A stretch of 64,000 bases of DNA from Halobacillus litoralis (GCF_004101865.1 NZ_CP026118.1:3861001-3925000); one strand, 5' to 3'. Numbered from the stretch's first letter, positions 29,241-39,492 are shown. The notes: generated by a model not told the origin, from the sequence alone. Translations and numbers: made by a program.

Positions 29241-29257
29241 TTGGCATGAAACTTGCA
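29241..29257 (+). promoter_or_regulatory. Sigma-54 (-24/-12) promoter of bkd operon
   Basis: TTGGCATGAAACTTGCA matches the consensus TTGGCACNNNNNTTGCW in all but one position, with the correct 10-base distance between the GG and GC dinucleotides. Transcription should begin near 29268 and run through ptb to bkdB. Confidence 0.92.
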
Positions 29258-29284
29258 AGTATAACAGTGGGAAGAGGTGACAAC

Positions 29285-30184
29285 ATGAAATCATTAGACG
29301 ATTTAATTGAAGGCGTCGATCGTACGAACCTTAAAACGGTCGCTGTCGCTCAAGCAGTAGATGAAGAAGTCTTGAAAGCCGTCAAAAAAGCGCGCGAAAC
29401 GAACCTGGCGAATTTCTTCCTTGTCGGTGAAGAGGATGAAATAAGCCGTTCAGCTTCGGCGATCGGCTTAGATTTACATCAAGATGGGATCCATGTAATC
29501 CAATCCTCAAAGGAAGAGAGTGCCTCTATTGCCGTAAAATCGGTTCATGACGAAAAAGCGCATGTACTCATGAAAGGCAATATCGATACGAAATCGTTGT
29601 TGAAAGCGGTGCTGGATAAACAGTATGGTTTACGCAGAGGGAACGTCTTATCCCATGTATCTTTGTTTGAAATACCTGGGCGTGAAAAATTGATCTTCCT
29701 GACAGATGCAGCTATGAACATCGCCCCGACATTAGAAGAAAAAGTACAAATCATTAATAATGCGGTCGAAGTTGCCAGACAGGCAGGATGGGAAAAGCCT
29801 AAAGTTGCTCCATTGGCAGCTGTTGAAGTCGTCAACCCGGCAATGCCGGCGACACATGACGCAGCAATACTTACTCAAATGAATAGGCGGGGCCAAATCA
29901 AAGATTGTATTGTCGATGGGCCACTAGCTTTTGATAACGCGGTCGATCTGAAGGCTGCTAAGCAAAAAGGTGTTGAGTCGGAAGTGGCTGGACAAGCAGA
30001 CATACTTGCAGTACCAACGATTGAAGTAGCCAACGCCTTATATAAATCATTCATGTATTTTGCCAATGCTAAAGTAGCTGCCGTGATAAGCGGAGCGAAA
30101 GCACCGATCGTTTTAACGTCTCGTGCTGACGATGCAGAAAGCAAAATAAATTCATTGGCTTTAGCTCTTAAAGCCAGTCATTAA
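29285..30184 (+). CDS. ptb: Phosphate butyryltransferase
   Basis: A 299-residue Ptb, the same length as in B. subtilis. It converts branched or linear acyl-CoA and phosphate to acyl phosphate and CoA, working with Buk. Visible family segments include HVLMKGNIDTKSLLKAVL and a C-terminal nucleotide-like fold (SGAKAPIVLTSRADDAESK). ATG 29285 lies after AGAGGTG; the in-frame ATG at 29246 falls inside the sigma-54 promoter and cannot be used from it. First gene of the bkd operon. Confidence 0.95.
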   Translation: MKSLDDLIEGVDRTNLKTVAVAQAVDEEVLKAVKKARETNLANFFLVGEEDEISRSASAIGLDLHQDGIHVIQSSKEESASIAVKSVHDEKAHVLMKGNIDTKSLLKAVLDKQYGLRRGNVLSHVSLFEIPGREKLIFLTDAAMNIAPTLEEKVQIINNAVEVARQAGWEKPKVAPLAAVEVVNPAMPATHDAAILTQMNRRGQIKDCIVDGPLAFDNAVDLKAAKQKGVESEVAGQADILAVPTIEVANALYKSFMYFANAKVAAVISGAKAPIVLTSRADDAESKINSLALALKASH

Positions 30185-30199
30185 AGAGGAGGATTCATC

Positions 30200-31303
30200 A
30201 TGGAAATTTTCAGTTATATGCAAGAATACGATTACGAGCAATTGGTATTTTGTCAAGATGAACAATCAGGGTTGAAAGCGATTATCGCGATTCATGATAC
30301 AACATTAGGGCCTGCATTGGGTGGAACACGGATGTGGACTTACGCATCAGAAGACCATGCCGTTGAAGATGCATTGCGTCTCGCCAAAGGGATGACCTAT
30401 AAGAACGCTGCAGCAGGTTTGAACCTTGGAGGAGGAAAGACTGTTATCATCGGAGATCCGAAGCAGGATAAGAATGAAGAAATGTTCCGTGCATTCGGTC
30501 GTTATATTCAAGGGTTGAATGGCCGTTACATCACTGCAGAGGATGTAGGGACAACAGTTCAGGATATGGACTTGATCCACGAAGAAACAGATTACGTGAC
30601 AGGTATTTCTCCAGCTTTCGGTTCTTCTGGTAACCCTTCACCCGTTACAGCTTATGGGGTTTATCGCGGCATGAAAGCAGCAGCGAAAGAAGGGTTCGGT
30701 TCTGATTCCCTGGAAGGAAAAACCGTAGCTGTTCAAGGTGTCGGAAATGTCGCTTTCACTCTGTGCCGGCACTTGCATGAAGAAGGGGCGAATTTGATTG
30801 TCACAGACATCAACAAAGAAGCTGTTCAACGTGCGGTCGATGAATTTGGAGCAAGAGCTGTAGACCCTGATGATATTTACAGTGTTGATTGTGATATTTA
30901 TGCACCATGTGCCCTTGGTGCGACAATCAATGACGAAACAATTCCTCAATTAAAAGCGAAAGTTATAGCTGGTGCTGCAAACAATCAACTTAAAGATACA
31001 AAACATGGTGACATCCTTCATAAAAAAGGCATCGTTTATACACCAGATTATGTTCTTAACGCAGGTGGAGTCATTAACGTAGCCGATGAGCTTCATGGCT
31101 ATAATAAAGACCGGGCGATGAAACGTGTCGAAACGATTTACGATAATGTCTCTCGCGTATTTGATATTTCACGCCGAGATGATCTTCCAACTTACGCAGC
31201 GGCAGACCGAATGGCCGAGGAACGCATAGAGCGCATGCGCCGTTCACGCAGCCAGTTTTTACAGAATGGCCATCATATTTTGAGCAGAAAACAGAACGGA
31301 TGA
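30200..31303 (+). CDS. bcd: Leucine (branched-chain amino acid) dehydrogenase
   Basis: A 367-residue Glu/Leu/Phe/Val dehydrogenase. [25 protein letters not shown] with the catalytic Lys, and the NAD motif VQGVGNVAF are visible. It deaminates leucine, valine and isoleucine to the 2-oxo acids used by the downstream dehydrogenase. AAAGAGGAGG precedes the ATG. Operon member between ptb and buk. Confidence 0.96.
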   Translation: MEIFSYMQEYDYEQLVFCQDEQSGLKAIIAIHDTTLGPALGGTRMWTYASEDHAVEDALRLAKGMTYKNAAAGLNLGGGKTVIIGDPKQDKNEEMFRAFGRYIQGLNGRYITAEDVGTTVQDMDLIHEETDYVTGISPAFGSSGNPSPVTAYGVYRGMKAAAKEGFGSDSLEGKTVAVQGVGNVAFTLCRHLHEEGANLIVTDINKEAVQRAVDEFGARAVDPDDIYSVDCDIYAPCALGATINDETIPQLKAKVIAGAANNQLKDTKHGDILHKKGIVYTPDYVLNAGGVINVADELHGYNKDRAMKRVETIYDNVSRVFDISRRDDLPTYAAADRMAEERIERMRRSRSQFLQNGHHILSRKQNG

Positions 31304-31318
31304 CGGGGGTTTAGGGAA

Positions 31319-32404
31319 TTGCAAACACATCGAATCCTTGTCATCAATCCTGGGTCCACATCAACTAAAATAGGAGTCTTTGATGATGTGGAAGTGGTTT
31401 TTGAAAAGACAATCCGGCACAATGCGGAAGAAATCAATCAGTACAAACGAATCATCGATCAATATGAATTCAGAAAACAAGTCATTCTGAATGAACTTGA
31501 TCAAGAGGGTATAAACATCAGCAAGCTGAGTGCTGTATGTGGACGAGGCGGCCTTCTGCGTCCGATAGAAGGCGGCACTTATGAAGTGAACGAAGCGATG
31601 CTTGAAGATTTGAAAAATGGTTACAATGGTGAACATGCTTCCAATCTGGGTGGAATCATCGCACATGAGATTGCCAGAGGATTGAATATCGGAGCTTATA
31701 TCGTCGACCCGGTCGTCGTAGATGAACTGCAGGAGCTTGCCCGGGTATCAGGTGTTCCTGAAATTCCGCGAAAAAGTATTTTTCATGCACTGAATCAAAA
31801 GGCTGTTGCACGCAGAGCTGCTGCTGATTTACAGAAGTCCTACAAAGACGCGCGGTTGATAGTCACTCACATGGGCGGGGGGATTACAGTCGGAGCGCAT
31901 GCAGATGGACGTGTCATCGATGTGAATAATGGCCTCCATGGTGACGGTCCATTTTCACCGGAACGTGCGGGCACTGTTCCAGCAGGGGATCTTGTATCAC
32001 TCTGTTTCTCTGGACAATACTATCGTGATGAAGTCATGAAGAAATTGGTCGGTCAGGGCGGGCTCATGGCGTATTTACATACCAATGATGCTCGCGAAGT
32101 CGAACAAATGGTGGAAAATGGTGATCGGAAAGCGAAAGTCGTCTTTGATGCGATGGCTTACCAGATTGCCAAAGAAATCGGCAGCATGAGTGCTGTTTTG
32201 GAAGGAAGAGTCGATGCTGTGGCATTGACTGGTGGACTGGCTTACGGTAAAGGATTCGTTGAAGAAATTTCTAAGAGGATACATTGGATTGCAGATGTCC
32301 TTGTCTACCCGGGTGAAAATGAATTAGAAGCATTGAATGAGGGAACATTGCGTGTGCTGAATAATGAAGAAGCACCGAAACAATATCCTAATTTTGCAGA
32401 ATAG
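31319..32404 (+). CDS. buk: Butyrate kinase
   Basis: A 361-residue acetate/butyrate kinase family protein with the phosphate-binding motif [14 protein letters not shown] at the N-terminus and [19 protein letters not shown] in the middle. It makes ATP from butyryl or branched acyl phosphate produced by Ptb. It starts with TTG, with GGGGG 9 bases upstream. It is encoded 14 bases before lpdV. Confidence 0.95.
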   Translation: MQTHRILVINPGSTSTKIGVFDDVEVVFEKTIRHNAEEINQYKRIIDQYEFRKQVILNELDQEGINISKLSAVCGRGGLLRPIEGGTYEVNEAMLEDLKNGYNGEHASNLGGIIAHEIARGLNIGAYIVDPVVVDELQELARVSGVPEIPRKSIFHALNQKAVARRAAADLQKSYKDARLIVTHMGGGITVGAHADGRVIDVNNGLHGDGPFSPERAGTVPAGDLVSLCFSGQYYRDEVMKKLVGQGGLMAYLHTNDAREVEQMVENGDRKAKVVFDAMAYQIAKEIGSMSAVLEGRVDAVALTGGLAYGKGFVEEISKRIHWIADVLVYPGENELEALNEGTLRVLNNEEAPKQYPNFAE

Positions 32405-32418
32405 GAAGGAGAGTCCAA

Positions 32419-33840
32419 ATGGCACAAGAATACGATTTAGTCGTCCTCGGAGGCGGAACTGGTGGCTATGTAGCTGCTATTCGAGCTTCGAAACTTGGAC
32501 TTAAAACAGCGATCGTTGAGGAGCGGGAATTAGGCGGGACGTGTCTGCATCGCGGATGCATCCCTTCTAAAGCATTACTCCGGAGTGCGGAGGTTTTCCG
32601 ACAGACGAAGGAAGCCGATGCGTTTGGAGTGAGCACGGAATCGCCGACATTGAATTTCACTAAAGTGCAAGAACGAAAGCAATCCATCGTGGACACATTA
32701 CATAAAGGTGTTCAAGGACTGATGAAAAAAGGCAAAGTCGACATTTATGAAGGGTTTGGACGTATTCTGGGTCCATCGATTTTTTCACCTACAGCGGGGA
32801 CAATCTCTGTTGAAATGAACAATGGTGAAGAAAACGAAATGCTCATTCCTAAAAATGTGCTGGTTGCAACAGGTTCCAGCCCGAAATCACTGCCAGGACT
32901 TGAAGTTGACGGCGAATTAGTGATGACTTCTGATGAAGCTCTTTATATGGAGGAACTGCCATCTTCCATTGTTATCGTAGGTGGAGGTGTAATCGGAATC
33001 GAATGGGCATCAATGCTTGCTGACTTTGGTATTGAGGTTACCGTCCTTGAATACTTACCGCACATTTTACCGACTGAGGACGAAGATGTCTCTAAGGAAA
33101 TGTTGAAGCAAATGAAGAATAAAGGTGTGAACGTCGTCACAGGTGCAAAAGTGATGGCTGATACCCTTGAAAAAGGGGAAGGGGTCACTATTCAAGCTGA
33201 GGTCGATGGAGAGACTTCGACTTTTCAGGCAGACCGTATGCTTGTGTCTGTGGGGCGCTCTGCGAATGTAAAGAATATCGGTCTTGAAAACACAGATATA
33301 GTCGTTGAGAATGGGGTCATCCAGACGAACAAGTTTTACCAGACGAAAGAGAGTCACATTTATGCGATCGGTGATGTCATCGGAGGAATGCAGCTTGCTC
33401 ATGTCGCTTCACATGAAGGGATGATTGCCGTTGAACATATGGCAGATGGTTCTCCTCACCCGATGAACCCGGAACAAGTGCCGACATGTATTTATTCCAA
33501 TCCTGAAGTGGCAAGCGTCGGCTTGACAGAGACAGGGGCCAAAGAAAAAGGTTTTGAAGTCAAGGTTGGGAAGTTCCCATTCAAGGCAATCGGCAAAGCA
33601 CTCGTATACGGCGAGACAGATGGCTTCGTAAAGATTGTCGCTGACAAAGAAACAGACGATTTGTTAGGAGTCCATATGGTCGGTCCTCATGTCACCGATA
33701 TGATTTCAGAAGCAGGGCTTGCAAAAGTATTGGATGCTACTCCATGGGAAATTGCAGAAAGCATCCACCCGCACCCGACACTTGCAGAGGCGATCGGCGA
33801 AGCGGCAATGGCTGTTGATGGTAACCAAATCCACGGTTAA
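32419..33840 (+). CDS. lpdV: Dihydrolipoyl dehydrogenase (E3) of branched-chain complex
   Basis: A 473-residue FAD-disulfide oxidoreductase. FAD motif VVLGGGTGGYVAAIRA, redox pair GGTCLHRGCIPSKAL, NAD motif IVGGGVIGIEWA, and the active-site HPHPTLAEAIGEA (His and Glu) are present. It reoxidises dihydrolipoamide of the branched-chain 2-oxoacid dehydrogenase with NAD. GGAAGGAGAG precedes ATG. Confidence 0.96.
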   Translation: MAQEYDLVVLGGGTGGYVAAIRASKLGLKTAIVEERELGGTCLHRGCIPSKALLRSAEVFRQTKEADAFGVSTESPTLNFTKVQERKQSIVDTLHKGVQGLMKKGKVDIYEGFGRILGPSIFSPTAGTISVEMNNGEENEMLIPKNVLVATGSSPKSLPGLEVDGELVMTSDEALYMEELPSSIVIVGGGVIGIEWASMLADFGIEVTVLEYLPHILPTEDEDVSKEMLKQMKNKGVNVVTGAKVMADTLEKGEGVTIQAEVDGETSTFQADRMLVSVGRSANVKNIGLENTDIVVENGVIQTNKFYQTKESHIYAIGDVIGGMQLAHVASHEGMIAVEHMADGSPHPMNPEQVPTCIYSNPEVASVGLTETGAKEKGFEVKVGKFPFKAIGKALVYGETDGFVKIVADKETDDLLGVHMVGPHVTDMISEAGLAKVLDATPWEIAESIHPHPTLAEAIGEAAMAVDGNQIHG

Positions 33841-33860
33841 AGAACAAAGGAGGGAATCAC

Positions 33861-34853
33861 ATGGCTGAAAATCGCCATAAATCTTTAGGTTTAAGTGATG
33901 AACAAGTGTTAGACATGTTTCGCACGATGTTACTAGCAAGGAGAATCGACGAACGGATGTGGCTGTTAAACCGGGCAGGTAAAATTCCATTCGTGATCTC
34001 ATGTCAAGGACAAGAGGCGGCGCAAGTGGGTGCATCTTATGCCCTCGATCGCGAAAAAGACTACGCACTACCTTATTACAGGGACATGGGTGTCGTTCTT
34101 TCTTTCGGTATGACACCACAAGATCTGATGTTGTCCGGGTTTGCAAAATCCGAAGACCCGAACTCTGGTGGTCGTCAAATGCCAGGGCACTTCGGGCAGA
34201 AGAAAAACCGTATCGTAACAGGTTCTTCACCTGTTACCACACAAGTTCCGCATGCGGTCGGTATCGCCTTGGCAGGTAAAATGGAGAAAAAAGATTTCGT
34301 TTCTCTTGTCACTCTCGGAGAAGGATCTTCTAACCAGGGAGACTTCCATGAAGGTGCAAACTTTGCAGGCGTGCACAAACTTCCGGTCATTTTCATGGTA
34401 GAAAACAATAAATATGCGATTTCAATACCTGTATCAAAGCAACTTGCATGTGAAAAAGTATCTGACCGTGCAATCGGGTATGGTATGCCGGGTTATACGG
34501 TAGACGGAAATGATCCACTAGCTGTCTATGAAGCAGTCAAAGCAGCAGCTGATCGCGGGCGTGACGGTGAAGGACCGACTTTGATTGAAACCGTTTCTTA
34601 TCGACTTACACCTCACTCCAGTGACGATGATGATCGTACTTACCGTGAACGTGAAGAAGTCGATGAAGCGAAGAAGAAAGACTCGATCGTTACATTTGCC
34701 AACTACTTACGTGAGCAAGGCATCTTGACAGAAGAAAAAGAGACAGCCATGAATGACGAAATTAATCAAATCGTCAATGAAGCGACTGATTATGCAGAGG
34801 ATGCTGCATATGCGGAAGCTGAATCTGCACTGAAATATGTGTACGAAGAGTAA
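33861..34853 (+). CDS. bkdAA: Branched-chain 2-oxoacid dehydrogenase E1 alpha
   Basis: A 330-residue ThDP-binding E1 alpha subunit. The ThDP motif begins GEGSSNQGDFHEGANFAG and ends ENNKYAIS; the phosphorylation-loop-like HSSDDDDRTYR lies near residue 250. With BkdAB it decarboxylates 2-oxoisovalerate, 2-oxoisocaproate and 2-oxo-3-methylvalerate. AAAGGAGGG precedes the start. A second E1 alpha gene begins at 63274. Confidence 0.95.
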   Translation: MAENRHKSLGLSDEQVLDMFRTMLLARRIDERMWLLNRAGKIPFVISCQGQEAAQVGASYALDREKDYALPYYRDMGVVLSFGMTPQDLMLSGFAKSEDPNSGGRQMPGHFGQKKNRIVTGSSPVTTQVPHAVGIALAGKMEKKDFVSLVTLGEGSSNQGDFHEGANFAGVHKLPVIFMVENNKYAISIPVSKQLACEKVSDRAIGYGMPGYTVDGNDPLAVYEAVKAAADRGRDGEGPTLIETVSYRLTPHSSDDDDRTYREREEVDEAKKKDSIVTFANYLREQGILTEEKETAMNDEINQIVNEATDYAEDAAYAEAESALKYVYEE

Positions 34854-34868
34854 GGAGGGGGAGAAACT

Positions 34869-35852
34869 ATGGCAGTTATTTCATATATTCAAGCCGTAAC
34901 TCAAGCGTTGAAAGAAGAAATGCAGCGGGATGAAAAGGTTTTCGTACTTGGTGAAGATGTCGGAAAACGCGGAGGGGTATTCCGTGCAACCGACGGCCTT
35001 TACGATGAATTCGGTGAAGATCGTGTGTTAGATACGCCGCTTGCTGAATCAGCTATAGCCGGCGTTGGAATTGGTGCAGCTATGTATGGCATGCGTCCTG
35101 TGGCGGAAATGCAGTTCGCAGACTTCATCATGCCTGCGGTTAACCAAATCATTTCAGAGGCAGCGAAAATCCGTTATCGTTCGAATAATGACTGGAGTGC
35201 CCCACTTACCATTCGTGCTCCTTATGGCGGGGGAGTCCATGGTGCCTTATATCATTCTCAGTCCGTGGAAGCGGTGTTCGCTAATCAGCCAGGCTTGAAA
35301 ATCGTCATGCCGTCAACTCCGTATGATGTCAAGGGATTATTGAAAGCATCCATACGCGATAACGACCCTGTCCTGTTTTTTGAACATAAGCGTGCCTATC
35401 GTCTGATTAAAGGTGAAGTGCCAGATGAGGATTATACATTGCCGATTGGAAAGGCGGATGTCAAACGGGAAGGTTCAGATATTACCGTTATCACTTATGG
35501 TCTTTGTGTCCATTTTGCCCTCCAGGCGGCAGAAAAGCTTGCTGAAGAAGGCATAGATGCACACATCCTCGACCTTCGAACTGTATATCCGTTAGATAAA
35601 GAAGGAATCATTGAAGCGGCTTCAAAAACGGGTAAGGTATTGCTCGTTACAGAAGACAATAAAGAAGGCGGCATTATTTCAGAGGTTTCTGCGATCATCA
35701 GTGAAAACTGCTTATTCGATCTTGATGCACCTGTTCAACGTCTGGCAGGACCTGATGTGCCATCAATGCCATACGCGCCGACGATGGAAAAATACTTTAT
35801 GATGAATCCAGATAAAGTTGAAAAAGCGATGCGCGATCTTGCGGAATTTTAA
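34869..35852 (+). CDS. bkdAB: Branched-chain 2-oxoacid dehydrogenase E1 beta
   Basis: A 327-residue transketolase-like beta subunit: VFVLGEDVGKRGGVFRAT, DTPLAESAIAGVGIGAAMYG and the C-terminal domain with DLRTVYPLDKEGI. It forms the heterotetrameric E1 with BkdAA. AAGGAGGGGGAG precedes ATG, 15 bases after the bkdAA stop. Confidence 0.96.
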   Translation: MAVISYIQAVTQALKEEMQRDEKVFVLGEDVGKRGGVFRATDGLYDEFGEDRVLDTPLAESAIAGVGIGAAMYGMRPVAEMQFADFIMPAVNQIISEAAKIRYRSNNDWSAPLTIRAPYGGGVHGALYHSQSVEAVFANQPGLKIVMPSTPYDVKGLLKASIRDNDPVLFFEHKRAYRLIKGEVPDEDYTLPIGKADVKREGSDITVITYGLCVHFALQAAEKLAEEGIDAHILDLRTVYPLDKEGIIEAASKTGKVLLVTEDNKEGGIISEVSAIISENCLFDLDAPVQRLAGPDVPSMPYAPTMEKYFMMNPDKVEKAMRDLAEF

Positions 35853-35870
35853 TCAAAGGAGGAATTCCTG

Positions 35871-37196
35871 GTGGGTTTAGAAAAAATCAATATGCCTCAA
35901 CTCGGTGAAAGTGTAACCGAAGGAACAATAAGCACTTGGCTTGTCCAGCCTGGCGATAAAGTGAATAAATACGATCCAATTGCTGAAGTCATGACTGATA
36001 AAGTAAATGCCGAAGTACCATCTTCTTTTACAGGGGAAATTAAAGAACTTGTAGCATCTGAAGGAGATACGATTTCTGTAGGTGATTTGATGTGCCATAT
36101 CGAAGTCGAAGGTTCCGGTCCTGCTGAAAAGCCTGAGCAAGAAGAGAAAAAAGAAGAAGTACCACCAGAAAAAGAAGCGCCGAAAACAGCTGCTTCTGAA
36201 AAAACGGCAGGCTCTGCACCGAAACAGGACAAAGGAAGTAAAAAACGCTATTCTCCTGCAGTAATGACACTTGCTCAAGAGCATGATATTGACCTGAATC
36301 AAGTAGAGGGTTCAGGGCGCGGGGGCCGGATCACTCGAAAAGATATCGAGAAAATCATTGAAAGCGGGAGCATTCCTACTGTCGATCAGGAACCTGCGGA
36401 AGGCAGCGGACCTGCTCAAGAACCAGCAGCACAACCAGAAGCACCGTCCCAAGCACCAACCCAGCAAACTACCGCTGCTCCTGCTCAAACAGGCGAAGGT
36501 GATGTAGAGATTCCTGTGACAGGTGTGCGTAAAGCGATTGCAGCAAACATGGTGAAATCCAAAACGGAAATTCCTCATGCATGGATGATGGTTGAAGTCG
36601 ATGTAACGAACTTGGTAGAACTGCGTAATGCCAAGAAAAACAAATTCAAGCAGCAGGAAGGCTTCAGCTTGACTTATTTCGCATTCTTTGTGAAAGCTGT
36701 CGCCCAAGCATTGAAAGAATATCCACAATTGAACAGCATGTGGGCAGGCGACAAGATCATTCAGAAGAAAGCAATTAACTTGAACATAGCTGTAGCGAAA
36801 GACGACCAGTTGTTCGTGCCGGTGATCCGTGATGCTGACGAAAAAAGTATCAAAGGCATTGCCAAGGATATTACAGATCTTGCAGGAAAAGCCCGACAAG
36901 GCAAGCTGACTTCTAAAGACATGGAAGGCGGTACATTTACGGTGAATAATACCGGTTCATTTGGTTCTGTACAATCCATGGGCGTCATCAATCATCCGCA
37001 ATCGGCGATTCTGCAAGTGGAATCGATCGTGAAGAAGCCTGTTTATCAGAACGGGATGTTCGGTGCGCGTGATATGGTGAATCTCTGTCTATCTTTAGAT
37101 CACCGCGTATTGGATGGGCTTGTTGCCGGTAACTTCTTAGCACGAGTAAAAGAAATATTAGAAAAGATGTCTGAAGATAATACTTCTGTTTATTGA
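35871..37196 (+). CDS. bkdB: Branched-chain 2-oxoacid dehydrogenase E2 (acyltransferase)
   Basis: A 441-residue E2 with a lipoyl domain (Lys44 in VMTDKVNAEVP), an acidic and Ala/Pro-rich linker, an E3/E1-binding domain (RYSPAVMTLAQEHDIDLNQV, about 122-160), a second Pro/Gln/Ala linker and the acyltransferase domain ending with the catalytic DHRVLDG. It transfers the branched acyl group from lipoamide to CoA. It starts with GTG behind AAAGGAGGAA and is the last gene of the operon. Confidence 0.96.
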   Translation: MGLEKINMPQLGESVTEGTISTWLVQPGDKVNKYDPIAEVMTDKVNAEVPSSFTGEIKELVASEGDTISVGDLMCHIEVEGSGPAEKPEQEEKKEEVPPEKEAPKTAASEKTAGSAPKQDKGSKKRYSPAVMTLAQEHDIDLNQVEGSGRGGRITRKDIEKIIESGSIPTVDQEPAEGSGPAQEPAAQPEAPSQAPTQQTTAAPAQTGEGDVEIPVTGVRKAIAANMVKSKTEIPHAWMMVEVDVTNLVELRNAKKNKFKQQEGFSLTYFAFFVKAVAQALKEYPQLNSMWAGDKIIQKKAINLNIAVAKDDQLFVPVIRDADEKSIKGIAKDITDLAGKARQGKLTSKDMEGGTFTVNNTGSFGSVQSMGVINHPQSAILQVESIVKKPVYQNGMFGARDMVNLCLSLDHRVLDGLVAGNFLARVKEILEKMSEDNTSVY

Positions 37197-37203
37197 TTTA
37201 AGG

Positions 37204-37236
37204 GCTGTCTTCCTAGTTTGGAAGGCAGTTTTTGTA
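37204..37236 (+). terminator. Terminator of bkd operon
   Basis: Stem CTGTCTTCC / GGAAGGCAG with one G-T pair and a T run, seven bases after bkdB. Confidence 0.8.
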
Positions 37237-37287
37237 TTTGAAACAATCAAAAAATGTCAGCTTGAGATTATATTAAAGCCAATTCAA

Positions 37288-37316
37288 TTGAAAGCCTGCT
37301 GATATCTTGGTAAAAT
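37288..37316 (+). promoter_or_regulatory. Sigma-A promoter of brxB
   Basis: TTGAAA (37288-37293), exactly 17 bases, TAAAAT (37311-37316). The brxB start codon follows 35 bases later. Confidence 0.75.
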
Positions 37317-37351
37317 GTTCATAGTATTTCTAAAAAAAGGGGCCATGTGAT

Positions 37352-37783
37352 ATGGATTTCAATATTTTTATGAACGATGTGGTTACAAAAGCACGTGAAG
37401 AAATTACCCAAGCCGGTTATTCTGAGCTGACAACTGCAGAAGAAGTCGAGCAATCCTTGAATAAAGAGGGGACGACTCTTGTCATGATCAACTCAGTTTG
37501 TGGTTGTGCAGGTGGAATCGCACGTCCTGCAGCTGCGCACGCAATTCATTATGACAAGCGTCCAGATCAGCTGGTAACTGTATTCGCTGGTCAGGATCGC
37601 GAGGCGACCGAACGTGCAAGAGAATATTTTGAAGGGTACCCACCATCTTCTCCTTCTTTTGCGCTTTTGAAAGACGGTAAAATCCAAACGATGGTCGAGC
37701 GTCATGATATTGAAGGGTTTGAGCCGATGGAAGTGATCGGAAAGCTTCAACGCAGTTTTGAAGAGTACTGTGAAGAAGTATAA
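37352..37783 (+). CDS. brxB: Bacilliredoxin BrxB
   Basis: A 143-residue DUF1094 protein (YqiW). The active-site CGC motif is in [16 protein letters not shown], near residue 51. Bacilliredoxins remove bacillithiol from mixed disulfides on proteins after oxidative stress. AAAAAGGGG precedes ATG. It has its own promoter and terminator, and sits between bkdB and yqjA as in B. subtilis. Confidence 0.95.
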   Translation: MDFNIFMNDVVTKAREEITQAGYSELTTAEEVEQSLNKEGTTLVMINSVCGCAGGIARPAAAHAIHYDKRPDQLVTVFAGQDREATERAREYFEGYPPSSPSFALLKDGKIQTMVERHDIEGFEPMEVIGKLQRSFEEYCEEV

Positions 37784-37798
37784 TTGAATCATTAGCTC

Positions 37799-37831
37799 AG
37801 GATCTTTGTTGAGAAGCAAAGATCCTTTTTT
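37799..37831 (+). terminator. Terminator after brxB
   Basis: A perfect 10-bp stem AGGATCTTTG / CAAAGATCCT with an 8-base loop and six T residues. Confidence 0.92.
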
Positions 37832-37922
37832 CGTCCAGGAATCAATAAAGTTACGGCTTATTGTTGAACGTTTTGTAATCGGTGAAATCGTTAATATATA
37901 GTAGAGCGAGGTGAGGTTGGCA

Positions 37923-38873
37923 GTGAAAATCGGATATCGGACGATTAAAACAGCATTAGGTACACCTTTGGCCATATGGATTGCACAATTGCTTCAATTG
38001 GAAAATTTCGCATCGGCAGGTATTTTGACAATCCTTTGTATCCAAATTACGAGAAAGCGGTCATTCTTGAGTGCATGGCATCGGTTCTCAGCCTGTTTGG
38101 TCGCGATGGTTTTCTCTTTTACTTTCTTTGAACTTCTTGGTTACAACCCCATCTCGATCGGTTTGATGTTGTTTGCCTTTATACCTGTTACAGTCTGGAT
38201 GCGGATCACACCTGGAATAGTTACTAGTTCAGTCATTATCCTACATTTGTATGGGTCAGGCGCTATCGACTGGGGAGTAATTTGGAATGAAATGGTGTTG
38301 ATCACAGTCGGGATAGGAACTGCACTAATACTTAATTTATATATGCCGAGTTTGGAAAATAAGTTGAAGAAATACCAAAAAGAAGTGGAAAGCAACTTTT
38401 CCATCATTCTGAAGGAAATAGCTGAGTTCATGCGTGAAGGTGATCATGATTGGACAGGGAAAGAACTGACAGATACAGCCGCATTATTAGAAAAGGCAAA
38501 GTCGCTTTCCTTCCGTGATGTTGAAAACCATCTGCTTCGTTCCCATAACCATTATTATCATTATTTCCATATGCGGACAAAACAATTTGAGCTTCTTGAA
38601 CGCATGTTGCCGCTTGTCAGCCGGATCTCCAGTTTGGATATCCATGGTCAAAAAATTGCTGATTTTTTCGAAGACTTAGCTGAAGGAATCCATCCAGGGA
38701 ACACAGCTTTGATTTACTTAGGAAAATTAAAGGAAATGAAAGAGGAATTTAGAGAAGACAGGCTTCCTGAGACACGGGAAGAATTTGAAGTTAGAGCAAG
38801 TTTATTTCACTTGCTGAACGAAATCGAGGAGTATTTGATCATTAAACGCTCCTTTAAAAAGAGTGATGTATAG
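37923..38873 (+). CDS. yqjA: Aromatic acid exporter family membrane protein YqjA
   Basis: A 316-residue protein with about four to five membrane segments in the first 140 residues and a long cytosolic helical domain after it (LKKYQKEVESNFSIILKEI onward). This is the DUF939/ArAE layout of YqjA. A role in export is inferred from the family; the substrate is unknown. GTG 37923 lies after GAGGTGAGG, and the product then starts MKIGYRTIKTALGT, as in B. subtilis. Confidence 0.87.
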   Translation: MKIGYRTIKTALGTPLAIWIAQLLQLENFASAGILTILCIQITRKRSFLSAWHRFSACLVAMVFSFTFFELLGYNPISIGLMLFAFIPVTVWMRITPGIVTSSVIILHLYGSGAIDWGVIWNEMVLITVGIGTALILNLYMPSLENKLKKYQKEVESNFSIILKEIAEFMREGDHDWTGKELTDTAALLEKAKSLSFRDVENHLLRSHNHYYHYFHMRTKQFELLERMLPLVSRISSLDIHGQKIADFFEDLAEGIHPGNTALIYLGKLKEMKEEFREDRLPETREEFEVRASLFHLLNEIEEYLIIKRSFKKSDV

Positions 38874-38918
38874 AGGCTGTGTACGAGGGGAAACTTTGAC
38901 TAAAAGAGGATGACTCTT

Positions 38919-39440
38919 ATGAAAATTATTGCTTTCGTACTTTTTCTTGTCAGCCCACTGCTGCCGCCGAACGTCAATGGAGAGCCGGTCATTGTTGTAA
39001 ATAAAGCTACCCATGAGGTCGTACTTTTCTCGGATGGAGAAGAAGTATTCAAAGCTCCCGCAGCTATCGGAAAAACAAAAGAATTGACGCCGGAAGGACG
39101 CTTTCACATCAAAGTGAAAGCGAAAGATCCTTATTATCGAAAGAAAAACATCCCCGGAGGTGATCCCGATAATCCTTTAGGGAGCCGCTGGATCGGTTTC
39201 GATGCTCTTGGCACTGATGGAAGAATCTACGGAATACACGGTACAAACCGCCCGGAATCGATCGGAAAGTCTGTTTCTGCAGGGTGTATCCGCTTGAATA
39301 ATGAAGATGTGGAAAAACTGTACGAACTTGTCCCTGTGGAAATGGATGTCATTATTGTTGACTCCGATGAAGAACTGAAAACTATTTATCAAGTCTGGGA
39401 AAAAGAGAAATTGGACAGAATGCTGAATCCGGCAACGTGA
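38919..39440 (+). CDS. L,D-transpeptidase (YkuD domain), secreted
   Basis: A 173-residue protein with a signal peptide (MKIIAFVLFLVSPLLPPNVNG) and a YkuD domain. The catalytic set is visible in IHGTNRPESIGKSVSAGCIRL, with the His and the nucleophile Cys. Such enzymes make 3-3 crosslinks or related links in peptidoglycan outside the membrane. ATG 38919 is 8 bases after AAGAGGA; ATG 38910 overlaps that site. It has no LysM domain, unlike YkuD itself. Confidence 0.92.
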   Translation: MKIIAFVLFLVSPLLPPNVNGEPVIVVNKATHEVVLFSDGEEVFKAPAAIGKTKELTPEGRFHIKVKAKDPYYRKKNIPGGDPDNPLGSRWIGFDALGTDGRIYGIHGTNRPESIGKSVSAGCIRLNNEDVEKLYELVPVEMDVIIVDSDEELKTIYQVWEKEKLDRMLNPAT

Positions 39441-39449
39441 ACATAATAA

Positions 39450-39492
39450 GAAAGCCGATAGAGAGGGGACTCCCCAATCTATCGGCTTCTTC
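39450..39492. terminator. Terminator after L,D-transpeptidase gene
   Basis: An 11-bp stem AAGCCGATAGA / TCTATCGGCTT enclosing a 15-base loop with a small inner GGGGA/TCCCC stem, then a T-rich end. It may serve both strands. Confidence 0.8.
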
